Shown here: positions 22,801 to 35,838 of the stretch, one piece after another
How positions within the stretch are numbered: the first letter of the stretch is position 1
Layout of the letters: every line of letters starts with the position of its first letter
DNA from: Diatrype stigma
Lineage: Eukaryota > Ascomycota > Sordariomycetes > Xylariales > Diatrypaceae
NCBI GenBank assembly: GCA_022225965.2
Contig: JAKJXP020000065.1
Coordinates: forward strand, 194,660 to 258,659
Direction of reading: 5' to 3'
Length of the DNA: 64,000 bases
Program-made: the position numbers and the translations under genes
Notes under the pieces: generated by a model
Database searches by the model: none
What the model was told of the DNA's origin: nothing
Seen by the model: only the letters and a program-made list of their open reading frames with translations

Positions 22801-25800
22801 GTGTCATCCTCATCCTCCTCATCCCTATCTCCAATATCAATATCGCCGCCCCAATATATTGGGTATTGTGTGGTCATCTTATAACGCCAAGTCAGGGTTC
22901 TCGGACAGTCCCCACTATATCACTTAACTCGCTTACATGGCCCCCTGGTTCCTGATCTGCGCATGGTCCTGGGTGGGTTGTTGCTCACCTTGAAAACTGA
23001 TTCTGGAACAACAAGGAGATCGGGTAAAATATCTAACGTCAACCAAGCCATGCGCGTGTATTCATACACTCGGTGTACATTGAACAAGCAGAATAAAGGT
23101 GAGACGGAGATGAGTTGATGGGTGTGGTCATTCTTTGGATCCGGCACGACGTCCGGCGGCAGTGCGTTATGTACGTATGATAACGGCGTCTCCGCGCCGG
23201 AAATAACACGGGCCTCTTGAACCCGGGCCTATAAGTATCGTTGTTAACCCACGGCAATATCAATATAGCTGACATACATCACACCTATGGCGATCTCAAA
23301 GGCTACAATACTGAACAATGTTTGCATGCGGCATTGTTGATACCGTAGAAAGTGACCTGTCAACGAATTAAAGGCCTTGACCCTCGCGTACGTGTCAATC
23401 GTCGCTGATATCATGAACGTGGAGAGCTTTGTGTGGGAGGTTATCATTACCGGCGCTGTTATAGGGCTGAATCCCTACATCCACCGGTAGGGATAATACC
23501 GCAAAAGAATACGATATGCTTTTATTCTCCGATAGCAAGCGATATCCATTGATGCCCCTGGTGACAATATGCAGAGCAAGTATGGTTCATCGGAAGAATA
23601 TCACAGAAGTGGTCATGGTGGTGGATACAATACGACCTTGCATGATCAAATGACAGCGGAAGAGCTCTTCATTTCGGTTAGCAAGCGCTCCTCCAAGAAC
23701 CGAGATTCTTTACCCTTGGGGAAGAATGGGGTAACTGGCCTGCTAGGAATTCCTATTGGGAACCAAATATGTTGCGAATCGTCCCATCTCGGAGATAGAT
23801 ACCGGCCATTCGGCGCCGGCTTACATGATTCGTGATTTCGATACTCTCCCGACCCCCTGTCTGCCCTGTCTGTCTGCCCTGTCAACGAAGACGAAGCTAT
23901 CACGAGATAGCTGAGCTCCCATGACATGTCTCACGCAACATTGCTTGAGAAAACTCAACTAGTTCTTGTTACCAGCGGCACGTAAGCTGAATAGGGGATA
24001 GAGCCCAGGAACTTTTGTGGTAAAAACCAGTAGCGTGAGTGGTAATGACCCGAACTTGCCGGCAGGCTGGTAAATAAGGACATGTGCTTGTCGCGGCGTT
24101 GCAAAGTAGTTATCCCGATATCGTGTACCACGATTTATTCTCTGATTAACAGTGGCGGTGTTGCGATTTGCATGTCCCAGTTCGTACGAAGCATGTAGTG
24201 GCCGTCCAGACCGAGTGAGCTCTTATCTTGAAGGTGCCTATAAGTGTGGTCCGGACTCCGGCCTCACACGGCTCTCATCGGAGATGAACACCTACCTGGA
24301 AAGATAACAGTCAACGTTCCGAGGAAGCACGGGACCGATGACTATTTGTTTCTTCGGGATGGCAGGTCATGCTTCCGGGACTCACGCAAACTACCTAGGC
24401 GATTGCATCGGTTGACTGGACATATCCCGCGAACAGGGGGTTCTTGTAGCAAGGCTATGCGAATCTCTCGAGGATGGCTTTGAGGAGACCTTGAATCACC
24501 GCGTACGCAATTTATTACCCAGCCTTACATATATACCTAGGTAACCAGGCCGTATTGTATGCAAGGTGCATATTATTGGTTACCCACGTACGCATGTGGT
24601 GGATGTATGGAAAGGGACCGGTAGAAAGTCTCCGGCGTAACGACATACGGGCGGAGACTACTACAGTAGTCTACTCATATGTTGGTTGGGTTTTTGTTAG
24701 TTGCTTAAGCGCGCTTGTCCAAGATCAACCCAGAGCTGCGTAGATCGTAACCCCAGACGAGAAGGGGGTTGCCTGCAAGTCATACATAGCGCACGATGTC
24801 GTAGGCGGTTAACTTAAGCGCTAGATATGGCATGCATACTGAGTAGTGGGTGGAATCTTGAGAGAACCAAAGGCAAATTGGCTAGTTGATGGTAAGGGGT
24901 AACATATGTAGTATTCGACATAGGCCAGCGAGTTGACTTTATCCAGGTCTACTTACAGAGTACTCCTTATTGGTGTTCGTAGCTCGGGCAGTTCGGATTA
25001 CCTGTTGAGACGGTGCTGTTCTGTTCACCGTGGACACCTGTTGGCTAGAAACGGCGGTGAGTGTCTGAGTGTGAGTTGAAGCATCGAAGTTGACAAGCAG
25101 CAGCGGCGTCGATAAATTCTCGGTCTTGAGATGCGGAGATCAGGGGTACTCCACGCTGAAGTAAATACTATAACTACGAAGTAGTTATTACCATATAATA
25201 ACCGTGGAAGACTACAAGTACCTGATGGGCGATTGCTGTTACGTACATGCCACTAACATTAGCGCCGGATCTGCTGTCAGGAACAGGAAACAAGGGACCC
25301 ATAGTTGTAGGTACCCGTCACGGTACTATGTTATGGTACTATAGAGGCTGCTGAAGTTGTCCGTCGCAACTCTGAGTCTTTGCTCCGGCCGTGGTAGACC
25401 TGCGGCAAGGATGGGATAGCTTGAGCTAACGTGAAGACTCTGGAGTTACTAGGTATCGTACCGAATGGTATTTGGCCTCGTAGCTGGAATCTTGACACGA
25501 TGGCTCACATGGTAGGAGTCTGAACAGTGACTCAACGTGGTAATGCGATCCTTAATAGCTGATTAACAACTGTGTACTAGACTAATGACCAGATGACCTG
25601 CCGAGGTGTTTCATCGGGCCTGGTTATCAAAGATCTTCTTACAGATCTGCTCGATGCAAAGTCCGATATTTATTATGTGATTAGCGTCCGATCCAATCCG
25701 CGAGCTTGCCTGTGATCTGTAGTGTCGTCTGGGATGAACCATCGCATCATAATCTTCATAGAACGTATACATGGTAGACATACGGGACTACTACCTAGAT

Positions 25801-28291
25801 AACGGATAGCTTGGGGCCGAGATGCTGATACTGTGCCTAGAGGCTCCTAGAGCTTGTCGGAGGGAGAGGGAATATGCGGGTTGGTGCCATCCTGCACGTT
25901 GGTTCCTATATATTTCATGCAGCTGGTCTACAAGAGAGATCTAGACTAAACATCATCGTAATCGATCGATGTTTCATCGCTCTTGGGTCCAAGCCGGGCA
26001 GGCGCTCATAATTAGTAGTTGATTGCGGGGATTTTGCGGCTGTGAGTTATATCGTCGTCACAACATAAGAGCGATTTTCTCCCCCCGCACACAGCCGTTC
26101 TGAGCTCGGGGGTGACCACTGTCTCTACGACGTCAGTAAAGGGGAGGTCACCTATCGTGGCGTTTCCCAGCGTGGCAACGCAAAGAAGCGATGCATAGCG
26201 AAAGTAACCTCAAGCTGCGTCTTAACAAACGTAAAGCTACTACGTACATTCTGCCTAACGGGTTTGCAACGAAGAGAATGGACCTTCGATCGAATGCTTG
26301 ATACTACAATACGCGCGCATGTCGTACGCAAGATCGTCTCTCTCGCCCCTAGCTCGGCTGATGACGGTTGCAATATCGCGTCGTCGCAACTAGCTACCGC
26401 CTAAGGTTTCGTCTACCCATTTAGTATATGATTAGTAGTTGTTACCTGGTTTATCCTGTTTCCTGGTGCGAGGTAAGCCGACAAGGCGCCATAATGTCCC
26501 AGATCATGTCCGAGGTCATGAGGCAGCCTTCTTATGCGCATTCAGAATAGCGCTTATCAGTAGGATTTGGTGCATCTATATGGGTGTGTAATAGTAACCA
26601 GCGTACATGGTGCGGCAGGATAAGCCCAACAGTGGCTTACAAGGGCGCACACACAAACAGCCTCCCACAGATCGGCCCCGATTCCAAGCTGAGGTGGGTG
26701 GGAAAGAGAAGTGTTGCAGATGCTGGGCGTGGCTAGTTCCGTAGGCAATAGGGCGATTCGTTCATGGGACAGAACCCCTTTGAGAAAAGAGCGCAGAATG
26801 GCGGCCATACTATGTACGCACGCCCTTCGGATGGAACATAACTACACATTTGCTTACTACATGACTGCCTAACCACCTCTGAGGCTTCAGGAATCCGGGG
26901 AAGCGGACTCCATCTCTGTACGAAGTGCAATGAGTTGTTAGTGTCTAATATTAGAGATTTCAAATTCATTCGAGGCTCGCAAACTCATACTAAATAGGCT
27001 CTCACACAGAGGTAACACAATTGGAGTGCTTGCTTTCTTTGCTTTGAACTGTGTTACCTGGTAACGCCAAAAGACTTTAAGCAAGCAGTTGCGGGAAGGC
27101 CATTGCAACGACGGGAGCCGGGACGGGCCCTGACCCCACAAGCGACGGAAGGCCCAACATCACCGCAGTATTGGAAGAGAAAAGCGCCGGAGGAAAGGAG
27201 CGGTTCCCTCTAGGGTGAACCTTGATGATGGTGGGCAAGGATCAGCACTCGGGCTATGAGATGGTATCGTGAGCATCCGCGTACTTCTTAAAGCCATGGA
27301 GTAAAAGTATTTTGTGCCGTACTATGTATGCTTCTGGGCAACCTCGAGGATCGTTAGACTGGTAATTAGGTCCGCACGGGAGATTTGTACCAAATTTTAC
27401 CAATGCCATCAAACCGACAAGATGCGCCTATGTTCCTTGTAGTGTTTATAGGCCGAGGCTATCATACACTTGTTAGTTAGCATGAGTCGGCTTGAGGTGA
27501 GATCGAAGATTTTATTGGACTCAGCTAGTGGCTTGCATCAGCTGCCCAACGCCTGATGCAGGAATTGCAAATAAGTTCAGGTAGGCAGCACAGGCGGCGC
27601 CCTACTTCCGCGGAGCGAGAGCATCTTGTCTTGTAATACACAGCATTGGTGTTACGACTCCGGGAGTTAAGCACCTCGAGGTTCGCTCGCGACTTTATGC
27701 GTGGTTGAAACTCACCGTAAGGCTGAGCAGCCAGTCAGGCCAATAGCCACACACGACATGATCCCTACTAGTACTTGAAGCTTGTAGGTGTAGCTGTTTC
27801 AGCGCCTGCGGTCAGCAAATAGTCAGGTTGGTTAATTGATACCTAGAGCTCCTACCGCCCGTTCCCTTCGAAACAACGTCCAATGCTGTCGAATTTGTCA
27901 TACTCTGATTAAGAGAGCAGGCATGCATGACATGGCATGCGAGTGAGGAGCTTCTTGCTGACGACGATGGCGGCCCCTGCCAGCCCTGCTTAGCTATTTT
28001 GACCAACTTTACCTGAGATACCTAATGGCGATTGCATGTTGGTATGGAGTTTAGGAAGTCGATGTGCACAACGCCTCGGATTCGCGAGCACCAGTCACAG
28101 CTCCGCCCGCCCCCCAGACTTCAGCCGCCTGTCCAGGGTGATACGATCGATACACATGCTGACCTACTCTGAATCGTCTTCGATATTCTCCTGGTTGCAA
28201 GTAATTGAGGTCATCGGTGCTTATCTGAAACATGCTAGGAACTGCCTGTGTCAGTCACCGTCCGGGCTTATACGACCAACAATGCTGTAGG

Positions 28292-28330
28292 TAGATGAGT
28301 GAGTGAGTAAGTGAGTGAGTGAGTGAGCGG
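28292..28330. repeat. (GAGT)n tetranucleotide run
   Basis: About eight to nine near-perfect GAGT units with one interruption (GTAAGT). Confidence 0.8.
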
Positions 28331-28549
28331 GCATTGAAGCTCGAATGGAGTTCACGATGCACCAATTCCTTGGGATCTGGTATCTCAAGGGAGAACTTTG
28401 CTCGTGACTTGCAGGGAATGGTACTGAAAAGCATGTCAAGCATGTACAAGTGAAAGACAATAGCTTCATGGATCAGCGGCCATAGTCTATAGCTGTTGTT
28501 CCCACCTTTACAACGTGGCACCTAAATACACCCGGACACTCTTGATCCT

Positions 28550-28567
28550 CACACACACACACACACC
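28550..28567. repeat. (CA)n microsatellite
   Basis: About eight CA units. Confidence 0.8.
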
Positions 28568-29179
28568 GGACTACCGTGTATTGGGTATAAGTCGACTGCT
28601 TCCTCATCCCAGAGCGGCACGAAGAGGCACGGAGTTAGACCAGTGAAACCAGCCAGATTGGACGGCATGTAATTGCCGACCCCACGTTTGTGTCTGAAGT
28701 TTCGATAAAAAGCTCGCTTTCGAGCTCTTATTCGTTGGGGGGTGAGATACCCCTCCATGCCCTCCATGGAGAAGCTGCGCCAATAATTCAGGTCGCCATT
28801 CACGGTGTTCACCACCCCACCACGGCCTACATGAGGGGGGGATGGGGGAGGGGGGGAAGCATCTTGCATATGGCACTTTCAGGTGCTCATTCGTCAATTC
28901 CTATCATCCGCTAACTACAGTAGCCTTCTCCCCTTGCATGTCTGAATCCTTAATCGGTGGCTCTATAGACTACTTACCTGTTAACGATGTATTAACGCAA
29001 CTAATAAGAAGAGGTAGATTGCGTGCATGAATGTGAAAAGATGACTTTCTTAGCCTTCTCGAAGCAGTCGAGTCTAGAGACACCTGGCACCACTTATTAA
29101 GCCTTGTTTCTTAAAAAGATTTCACAGTCATTTAAATCAAGGGTCTCGCTACGATATTGTAGATAGCCCTGGAGGTATT

Positions 29180-29216
29180 GTACCTGCCTAGCCTACCTGC
29201 CTAGCCTACCTGCCTG
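29180..29216. repeat. Tandem CCTGCCTAGCCTA-type repeat
   Basis: Two full copies and one partial copy of a 13-bp unit, followed by ACAT repeats at 29230-29246. Confidence 0.65.
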
Positions 29217-29819
29217 GGTCTGCTAGCTGTACATACATACATACATGTATATAGTAAGCTGCTAAAGTGTCGTGATTCGGCCTCACCTCACCTCACAGTG
29301 CTGTGTTAAGCTGTTCTTGGCTGTGTAACCAGGCATCTTCGTGCGTCTCGAAGCTCACCTGATTGGCCTTACCCCTGGCGAACGTCCACACAACCCACAG
29401 AAACCATATCCACAACTGAAGCGGTCCACGGGCGGTCTTACAGCAAAACCCCATCGCCCATGTAGGCGATTATGCGACCTATTAAACTACTGCTAGGGTA
29501 TGTATGTAAGGCCCAGTGCCCCATCGAGATATCCGAGAGCCACAGGGGGGTGGAGGGAAGCTTCCAGGGCTTCGCAGGCAGTTCGCACCAAACCCCTGCT
29601 CCAGCTTTTTGCAGTGTTCGCCAGAGATCCATCGTTTGCCCACTTTCGTAACCGTCATGTCCGATCACACGGCAGCCATCGCCCGAAAACCTGAGATGAC
29701 TGATGACCGAGCACCACCGCCTCCACCACCTTGCCGTGCCAGCCTATGAGACTGCCAGCCAGCCTGTCTGCTACCGACCTGGAGCTGCAAGCCTACGATG
29801 TACCTCTCAGTAGCTGTGT

Positions 29820-29882
29820 GCAGGTGTGTGTGAGAGTGCGTGAGTGCGTGAGTGCGTGAGACTTGAGTGTGAGTGTGTGCAC
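29820..29882. repeat. GTGAGTGC-type tandem repeat
   Basis: Four-fold GAGTGCGT units flanked by GTGT and GAGTGT runs. Confidence 0.7.
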
Positions 29883-29975
29883 ATACGTGCGCTACCAGTT
29901 ACGCAGCATCGGCAGCCAATAACTGTTTCTCACATATGCAGGCTAGTCTATACCGTCGAATTTGCCATGCCTGTA

Positions 29976-30003
29976 ACCTGCAACCTGCAACCTGCAACCT
30001 CCA
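29976..30003. repeat. (AACCTGC)n heptamer repeat
   Basis: Four tandem copies of a 7-bp unit. Confidence 0.8.
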
Positions 30004-30164
30004 GACCTGCAGAGGTGCTGCTGTACGTATTGTACATGCTTATCTCAAGGATGCTGCTGCATGCAAGTACGTTAGCTGGTTGACTAAGTGAGGTACGGTG
30101 TCATTGAAACAACTCGCCCCAGTCCACATTTGAGCAGGTTCCCGATCTCACCGTCTTTGTTTCG

Positions 30165-30228
30165 GCCCCATGGCCCATGGCCCATGGCCCATGGGAAGCT
30201 GGGAGCTGGGAGCTGGGAGCTGGGAGGG
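30165..30228. repeat. Adjacent (CCCATGG)n and (GGGAGCT)n heptamer arrays
   Basis: Four copies of the palindromic word CCATGG at 7-bp spacing are followed directly by four copies of GGGAGCT, also a 7-bp unit. Confidence 0.8.
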
Positions 30229-31375
30229 GGAGGGGGTCCTCTACTACCCATGGCCTGCCTACTTCAGGTTACTTATTAATCTGGACTGCCCGCATCTCGA
30301 AGCTGCTTAAATGGATTTTGGGCCCTCCCAATGTCCACCATCGGACTGACCTACCGAGCTACGGTATATATCTCCCCCCCTGCCCCCCATTGCCCACAAG
30401 CAGGGCCTTTCTAGCTTAGCCGGTGTCTCGTAAGGAGGGGATATCGAGGTCTTACTTTCGTCCCCTCACATGAGTGCAACCGCTGCATCGAAGCACTCCT
30501 GCACTCCTTCTCTTCAACCAGAGAGGTCGTCGTAGCCACCATAAGGCCTCCGTGCTTTGCCGTCATGCCTCATGGATGGAATCTGTACCCCGAGTCTCTC
30601 GCTTCCTCTATCTAGTCGCCCTTACCTGGGTTAGCTTTCACGTCTGAGCTGGCCCATACCCAGCCGACCATTGGGCAATCAACTGTTAGTCCACACATTT
30701 GCTATGTATGATTGATTGCGTTTCTGGCAATTTTTGAATGGTCCACTGGTTTTTAAATCGAAGACACGGATTGAGCATTGTGGTCGCGGGGCTCGAGTCC
30801 ATGAGCTTTGTCCATAGCTCTTGAATGTCTTTGATGCTTAGCGAAGGTCTCTTGGTATAACAGGCATAACAAAGAAGCTCCTCGGTCGCTTTCAGATGCT
30901 CAGTTGGGTTGGTGCAAGCTGGCGATTGGATTTCTCTCTTCCTCGCCCAAGTAGAGTCAAAAGACCAGGACGCCTCGACCGACGACGATATCGTATACCG
31001 AATATAAACTTGATGTGCTGACAGTCTATGTAGGGGCGTGTGGATCCCCGATTTCTAGGGGTTTCGTGTAACTGCCTGAATAGATGCTGGCGTGACGATC
31101 CGAAGCCGTGATCACCTATTTCCAAAGGGTATTGCGAGCCTTTCTCCGGATCAAGGTCTTCTGTAATAGGCTTTCTTGTCTGCGTGTATACCGAGGCACA
31201 GAGGAGCTTCTGTCGACAGCAGTGGTTCTTATCACAGAAAGCTCGGTTTCTCTTCGACACCATCGCTTTACTCTTTTTCCCCCGACTATCTTACAACCGC
31301 TCACTGCTTGGATATTTCTATTATCGCGGGCGATAGCCGATGCTCGACACGCTCGGTTATTTTCAGTTCGGCGTT

Positions 31376-32200
31376 ATGACTATACAGAGCCGCGAAGACA
31401 CGGCCGCGACCGAGGGCAACGGCCCCTCAAATACGACTCTCGTCATAGCCCTCAGCACAGTCTTATCGGTGGTATTTATTGGTGCTGTTGTGTTTACAGT
31501 GTATCTCTGCTCTCGGAGGTGTCGACCTAGGTTTGGTGGAGTTTCGAGGAGAGGCGTAACCCCAATCGGAGATGACGAGATAGCGACGTGGAGGTTAAAC
31601 CGACCCGAGAAGGACTCCGACAGGTACACCACAAGGTCCGGCCACACGCCGAACGCCTCGACGTCAACGAGAAGAGCACCGAGCGTCATACAGTATTACA
31701 ACGGCGGCAGCAGGGTCTCGGAGGAGGTCACGTCACCAGGAGCTTACAGCATCAAGAAGAGCATGAGTTTCGACCTCCCCCAGATGCCGGAAAGCGCCGT
31801 CCTAGCCGTAGCGCCGAACGCACGCTCGGGCCTAACCGACCAGGCCCTTCCCGGCGACGAGCCGTTTCTGCCATCTCCGAGGAGGAATCCCTCCCGTCTG
31901 CAAAAGTACCCGCCGAGCTCCCCGCGCGCAGTATCGAACCACTACCAATACCACCACCGGTCAAAGGGGTCACGGAGCAGTAGCATCAAGAGTTTTTCGG
32001 GCACGCCCCAGGCCGGCGGCAACGATTCAGTCCGCGCTTCTGCCGATTTAGCATTACGAGGCGGGGGCCACGCGCATATACTGTCGTCGTCGTCGAATCT
32101 GCCCCGGCCGTCTTTCGGCGATAATGACACCCTTACGGGATTATCACCGCCTCCTTCGCGGCGGACGCCCGTCGACGAGATCGGACGAGCTTTAGGATGA
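31376..32200 (+). CDS. Single-pass membrane protein, function unknown (about 274 aa)
   Basis: One exon. From ATG 31376 the protein has a short Ser/Thr/Asn-rich N-terminus, then one transmembrane helix at about residues 21-44 (TTLVIALSTVLSVVFIGAVV...), a basic stop-transfer cluster (CSRRCRPRF) and a long Ser/Pro/Arg-rich tail with the segment GDDEIATWR. Such a layout suggests a type I or III plasma-membrane or endomembrane protein with a cytosolic disordered tail, but I do not recognise a family. An in-frame start 12 codons upstream (31340) is possible; I prefer 31376 because it places the helix after a short polar N-terminus. GC-rich third codon positions support it being real. Confidence 0.65.
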   Translation: MTIQSREDTAATEGNGPSNTTLVIALSTVLSVVFIGAVVFTVYLCSRRCRPRFGGVSRRGVTPIGDDEIATWRLNRPEKDSDRYTTRSGHTPNASTSTRRAPSVIQYYNGGSRVSEEVTSPGAYSIKKSMSFDLPQMPESAVLAVAPNARSGLTDQALPGDEPFLPSPRRNPSRLQKYPPSSPRAVSNHYQYHHRSKGSRSSSIKSFSGTPQAGGNDSVRASADLALRGGGHAHILSSSSNLPRPSFGDNDTLTGLSPPPSRRTPVDEIGRALG

Positions 32201-34580
32201 AAGGGGTGCGATGTTCTGTCTGTATTGATGCTTTCAAGGCTACCTACTACCTATTTACACCCCTGGTGCTACCATTTGTCCCGCGTCCCGGGGCTCACAG
32301 CAGCACGTCCGGTGCCCACTTGACACGACGTGAGGCCTATCGAGATTCCACAGCAATTGGAATCCGGCTCACAAGGCGACTGTCTGGATTTCACGGCACT
32401 CGTATGCGCGCCATCCTATCATTAACAAGCCCCCCCCCCCCCTCCCAGGCCATTATACTGCCTCTACGCCAAACCCAACGTCTCACCTAACCACAACAAC
32501 GGATCGGAACCACAACCCGATTATCGACACGCCAGGCCAGGCCCATAGGGCATGGCTGAGCCAACACTCACCGCTCACAACTCACCACTCCCTCGAATCG
32601 TTTCGGTCTCAACCGTTCGTTCCAACCAATTGATCCCTTCGATCTTTTCTTTTTTTGGTCTTTAATCGATATGGCACTCGTGCACATTTTACTACACATC
32701 CTCGGAGTTTTGGAGCGAACCTGGTCGATAGTGAAGGATATACCCCCGATTTCTGCTTTGTAACCAATTTGGTACTTTTCTCATTTGGACCCTGAGTTTC
32801 GGACAGTTGGACTTGCATACAATATATACCTGGCCTTGGAGGCCCCTCTCCCTTTCTTATCTATTTTCCCATTTTTCTTATTACGATTCCTCACCTTGTA
32901 TGACTTCTGATGACCTGGATATAAGCGAGGGCGTCATCGGGTTATTTTTACTTCTACTTCTTTTTGCCAACCGCAGATCCCGCCTTTTTCTCGGAGGAGC
33001 GATCGATCACACAATCAAAGCAATGGATGGGTGAGACGAGAGGATCGTTGGGATAATTGAGAGACGCTCCTTCATCTGATCTGCGGGCCGCGCCATGAAA
33101 CGATTTCATACATGCGACGGAACGGTGTGGGCGCCACGAAGATGGATGCGCCCGCATATATACTTACCTATGCACATGTATATACTATACGCTATAAGCG
33201 ATACCCATGTTCGCGTTCGCGCACGCTGTTGCTTACTTACATTTACTCTACACGACGCGAGGTAGCTTATGGGCTTCAGGCTTTAGGATGGATTGTATGC
33301 TTGGTGGCTAAGCTACGCGGCTAGATTACTTGCCCGCTATCGTAGCTCACCGGTACTGCCTAAGTTGCCGCGAATGCAAGAAAACCTTTAGAAATCTCTT
33401 CAACCCACCTTAGAACTCGACATCACCTCCGCCGATTGCGTCAAGCTAGATCCTACTTTGTACATTCTTTTCTTTTTCCCTTTTCGTTGCTCCTCAAAAA
33501 CTGCCTTATGTAGCTATATATGTATTAAGCAACGGCATCTGAGCCTTACCCCCTCCTAAGCTCTTGCTCGTGGACCTTTCACTTGCCTGTGATGGGTACC
33601 TGGAAATAGTAGGTAGTATATAATAGTAATGTTCTAATATAATCTCGTAGTACCGAGACACCCCTTTCCCCTCCTTGGTCTCAGTCATATATAACCAGCG
33701 CTGCGACATGGGCGCATTTGCTCATCTTACCATACCAAATTCTTGTGCAAATCCATGCTCTGAACCACGAATGCCTTTACACATTCATTACCAGGTGTTG
33801 TTGAGGTTAACATGTATTCCTAAGGCTTTGGTAGGGGTTACGGCATGAAGCTCTAGCTAGCTGTCTTTTTGCACGCATTCTTGCTTTGGGTGTTCCTTCC
33901 GATCTATTCCAGCTGGTATTTATTTCCTAGAACCACTGATTTCTGATGGACAGAAGGGAGATGCAACTCGTGTAGGGTGAGGGAGGACCTGATAGCGTTC
34001 TTACAGTGGCTTTTCGTAGGTGAGGTGATGCTCGTAGTTTGTTTGGTCAAAGAAAGGGGCTAGCACTACATGTATTGTATGTATGAAGCTTCGTACATAC
34101 AACTGAAGCCACTAACGTAGAGGTCCTGGTAGTTAGCTAAAGGACGCCTACCTTGATAAGGAATAATGTAGGCTCTCTACGCGACTTTACCGCGTTGAAT
34201 CGTGGGGCAGAAACGCGCTATGGGCATGGCGATTCCACCGTTTGATTGGCTGCCACTGAATTTTAGCAACGACGTCTGAAGGTGCGATAGCATGATATGT
34301 ACATACCTGCTTCGTACCTACCGAACCGATAGCGTCGCAGCCCATTGACTTGCCCGTTGACTTGCCCAATAGCTTTTGAGGTCATCATCCATTTTCGATA
34401 TCCCGACTTTTTGTATCCGAACCAGCAATTACGAATTGACATACGAGTTCAATGAACTAGACGGATTTACCACTCCCGAGTTTCGTTTGTGGCATGGTGC
34501 TATGCTACATCATTAACAGCTCTGTGGCCGGACATTCAGACTACCAAACTACGTAACCTGATCGAACGCTTTGTATCTTG
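32201..34580. other. Intergenic region, no gene seen
   Basis: A 2.4-kb spacer holding the 3' UTR of the membrane-protein gene and the Dpb4-like gene promoter. It includes a C tract at 32429-32441 and TATATA-rich segments at 33165-33190. No frame shows a domain or splicing. Confidence 0.5.
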
Positions 34581-35838
34581 ATGCCACCTCGGAAGAGCGA
34601 TCCGGTGCGGCGAAGTGATACGACGAATGCACAGTTTGTCCTAAAGGACGACGTCGAGACCACTAGGAAATTTGCTCCTGCCTCATCATCGCCAGCCCAC
34701 GTCCCAGCAGTACCGGCAGCAGCAGCAGCGCCGGCAACAACAGCAACCGAGATGGAGACTGACCGGCCCAGTGAATCTGTACCCCCTACCGATAGGGAAA
34801 AGAAGGAGGGCAGAGATGCCGTCACCATAGAGGTATGTGCTTCCTTTCGTTCCCCTTCGTCTACATTTGCTGCGCCCTCTTCCCGACGTCGTGGTCATTG
34901 CAAGGAGACACCAAAGACTAACGCGCTGTGTGTCTCTACGTACTCGTATGCTAGGACCTCACATTGCCCAAGTCGATAATAACGCGCCTGGCCAAGGGAG
35001 TCCTCCCACCAAACACCCAGATCCAGACCAACGCGGTGCTTGCCATGAGCAAGAGCGCGACCGTCTTCATCAACCATCTCGCCTCGGCAGCGAACGAACA
35101 TACGAAGAATGCGAACAAGAAGACGATAATGCCCGCCGACGTCTTTGCGGCCCTCGATGACATAGAGTTCCCCTTTCTGCGCGAGTCCCTGGAGGCTGAG
35201 TTCAAGAGTATGCTATGCCATGCTATGCCCTGATATTGCTTCCAATATCTACACTTCAGTCGACCCCAACCCCCATCTCCATCTACAGCTCGCTCTACAG
35301 CTAGAGCCATGCCGCTCTTCAGGGCGCAGGTCTTGTTTACCAACTTACTGACATGCGATTGGCAGAGTTCAACGAGGTCCAGACCACCAAGCGCAACACC
35401 TACCGTCGCAAAGTAGCCGCTGCGAAAGCTGGCAAACCCGCCCCCGAAGCGGATGCGGCAGCAGGGTCGAAATCGACGGGCGCCGCCACGTCGGGCTCGA
35501 AGAATACCAGCGATCCCGACGCCTCGACGGCCACCGCCAGCGAACCAGCAAACGCGACGCCTCGCTCCAAGAAGCAGAAGCCCAACGGGCCCGACGACTC
35601 GCAGATGGACGTCGATGGGGGCGCAAATGAGGGCGAGGAACGCGACCCTAGCGATGCGGACACGGAGTCGGAGCAGGAGCAGCACGAGGATGACGAAGAG
35701 GACGAAGGTCAGGAGGACGAGGATGAGGATGAGGAAGAGGACGAGGATGAGAACGACCATACGATGCAGGAGACTATAGAGGAGAAGGACGGCGACGATG
35801 ATGACGAGGCGCTCGATAATGGGGCGGATAGTGATTAA
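34581..35838 (+). CDS. dpb4: Dpb4/POLE3-type histone-fold protein (3 exons, 325 aa)
   Basis: Exons 34581-34832, 34955-35207 and 35366-35838 give 326 codons in phase; introns are 122 and 158 nt, the first with CTAAC near 34918. Residues 1-84 are Ala/Pro-rich. Exon 2 encodes a CBF/NF-Y-type histone fold, DLTLPKSIITRLAKG then NAVLAMSKSATVFINHLA and KKTIMPADVFAALDDIEF, which matches DNA polymerase epsilon subunit Dpb4 (POLE3/CHRAC17). The third exon has a basic stretch, a linker and a very acidic tail (long Asp/Glu run). Dpb4 pairs with Dpb3/Dls1 histone folds in polymerase epsilon and in ISW2/CHRAC remodellers, working in replication and heterochromatin inheritance. The acidic tail could chaperone histones (inference). 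ATG 34581 follows an in-frame TTG and is the first ATG. Confidence 0.9.

Larger units (their letters stand above)
18759..31375. other. 12.6-kb gene-poor region of ordinary composition
   Basis: I see no gene here that I can defend. Apart from one AT-rich patch (about 20200-20420) it is not RIP-like. It is studded with simple repeats and with TAGGTA/ACCTAC words. Open frames are all below 125 codons, lack recognisable motifs and do not join into convincing spliced models. The largest coherent short frames (19528-19869, 23569-23835, 28036-28290) have no start or splice support. It may hold lineage-specific small genes, non-coding RNA or old unrecognised repeats. Confidence 0.5.

Noticed and set aside
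27640..27720. Segment resembling part of a 5S rRNA (GGGAGTTAAGC)
   Set aside because: The rest of the 5S structure and its conserved boxes are absent.
30780..30810. GGCTCGAGTCC, resembling a tRNA T-loop
   Set aside because: No matching A-box or acceptor stem at the right distance; no tRNA was found anywhere in the window by eye.
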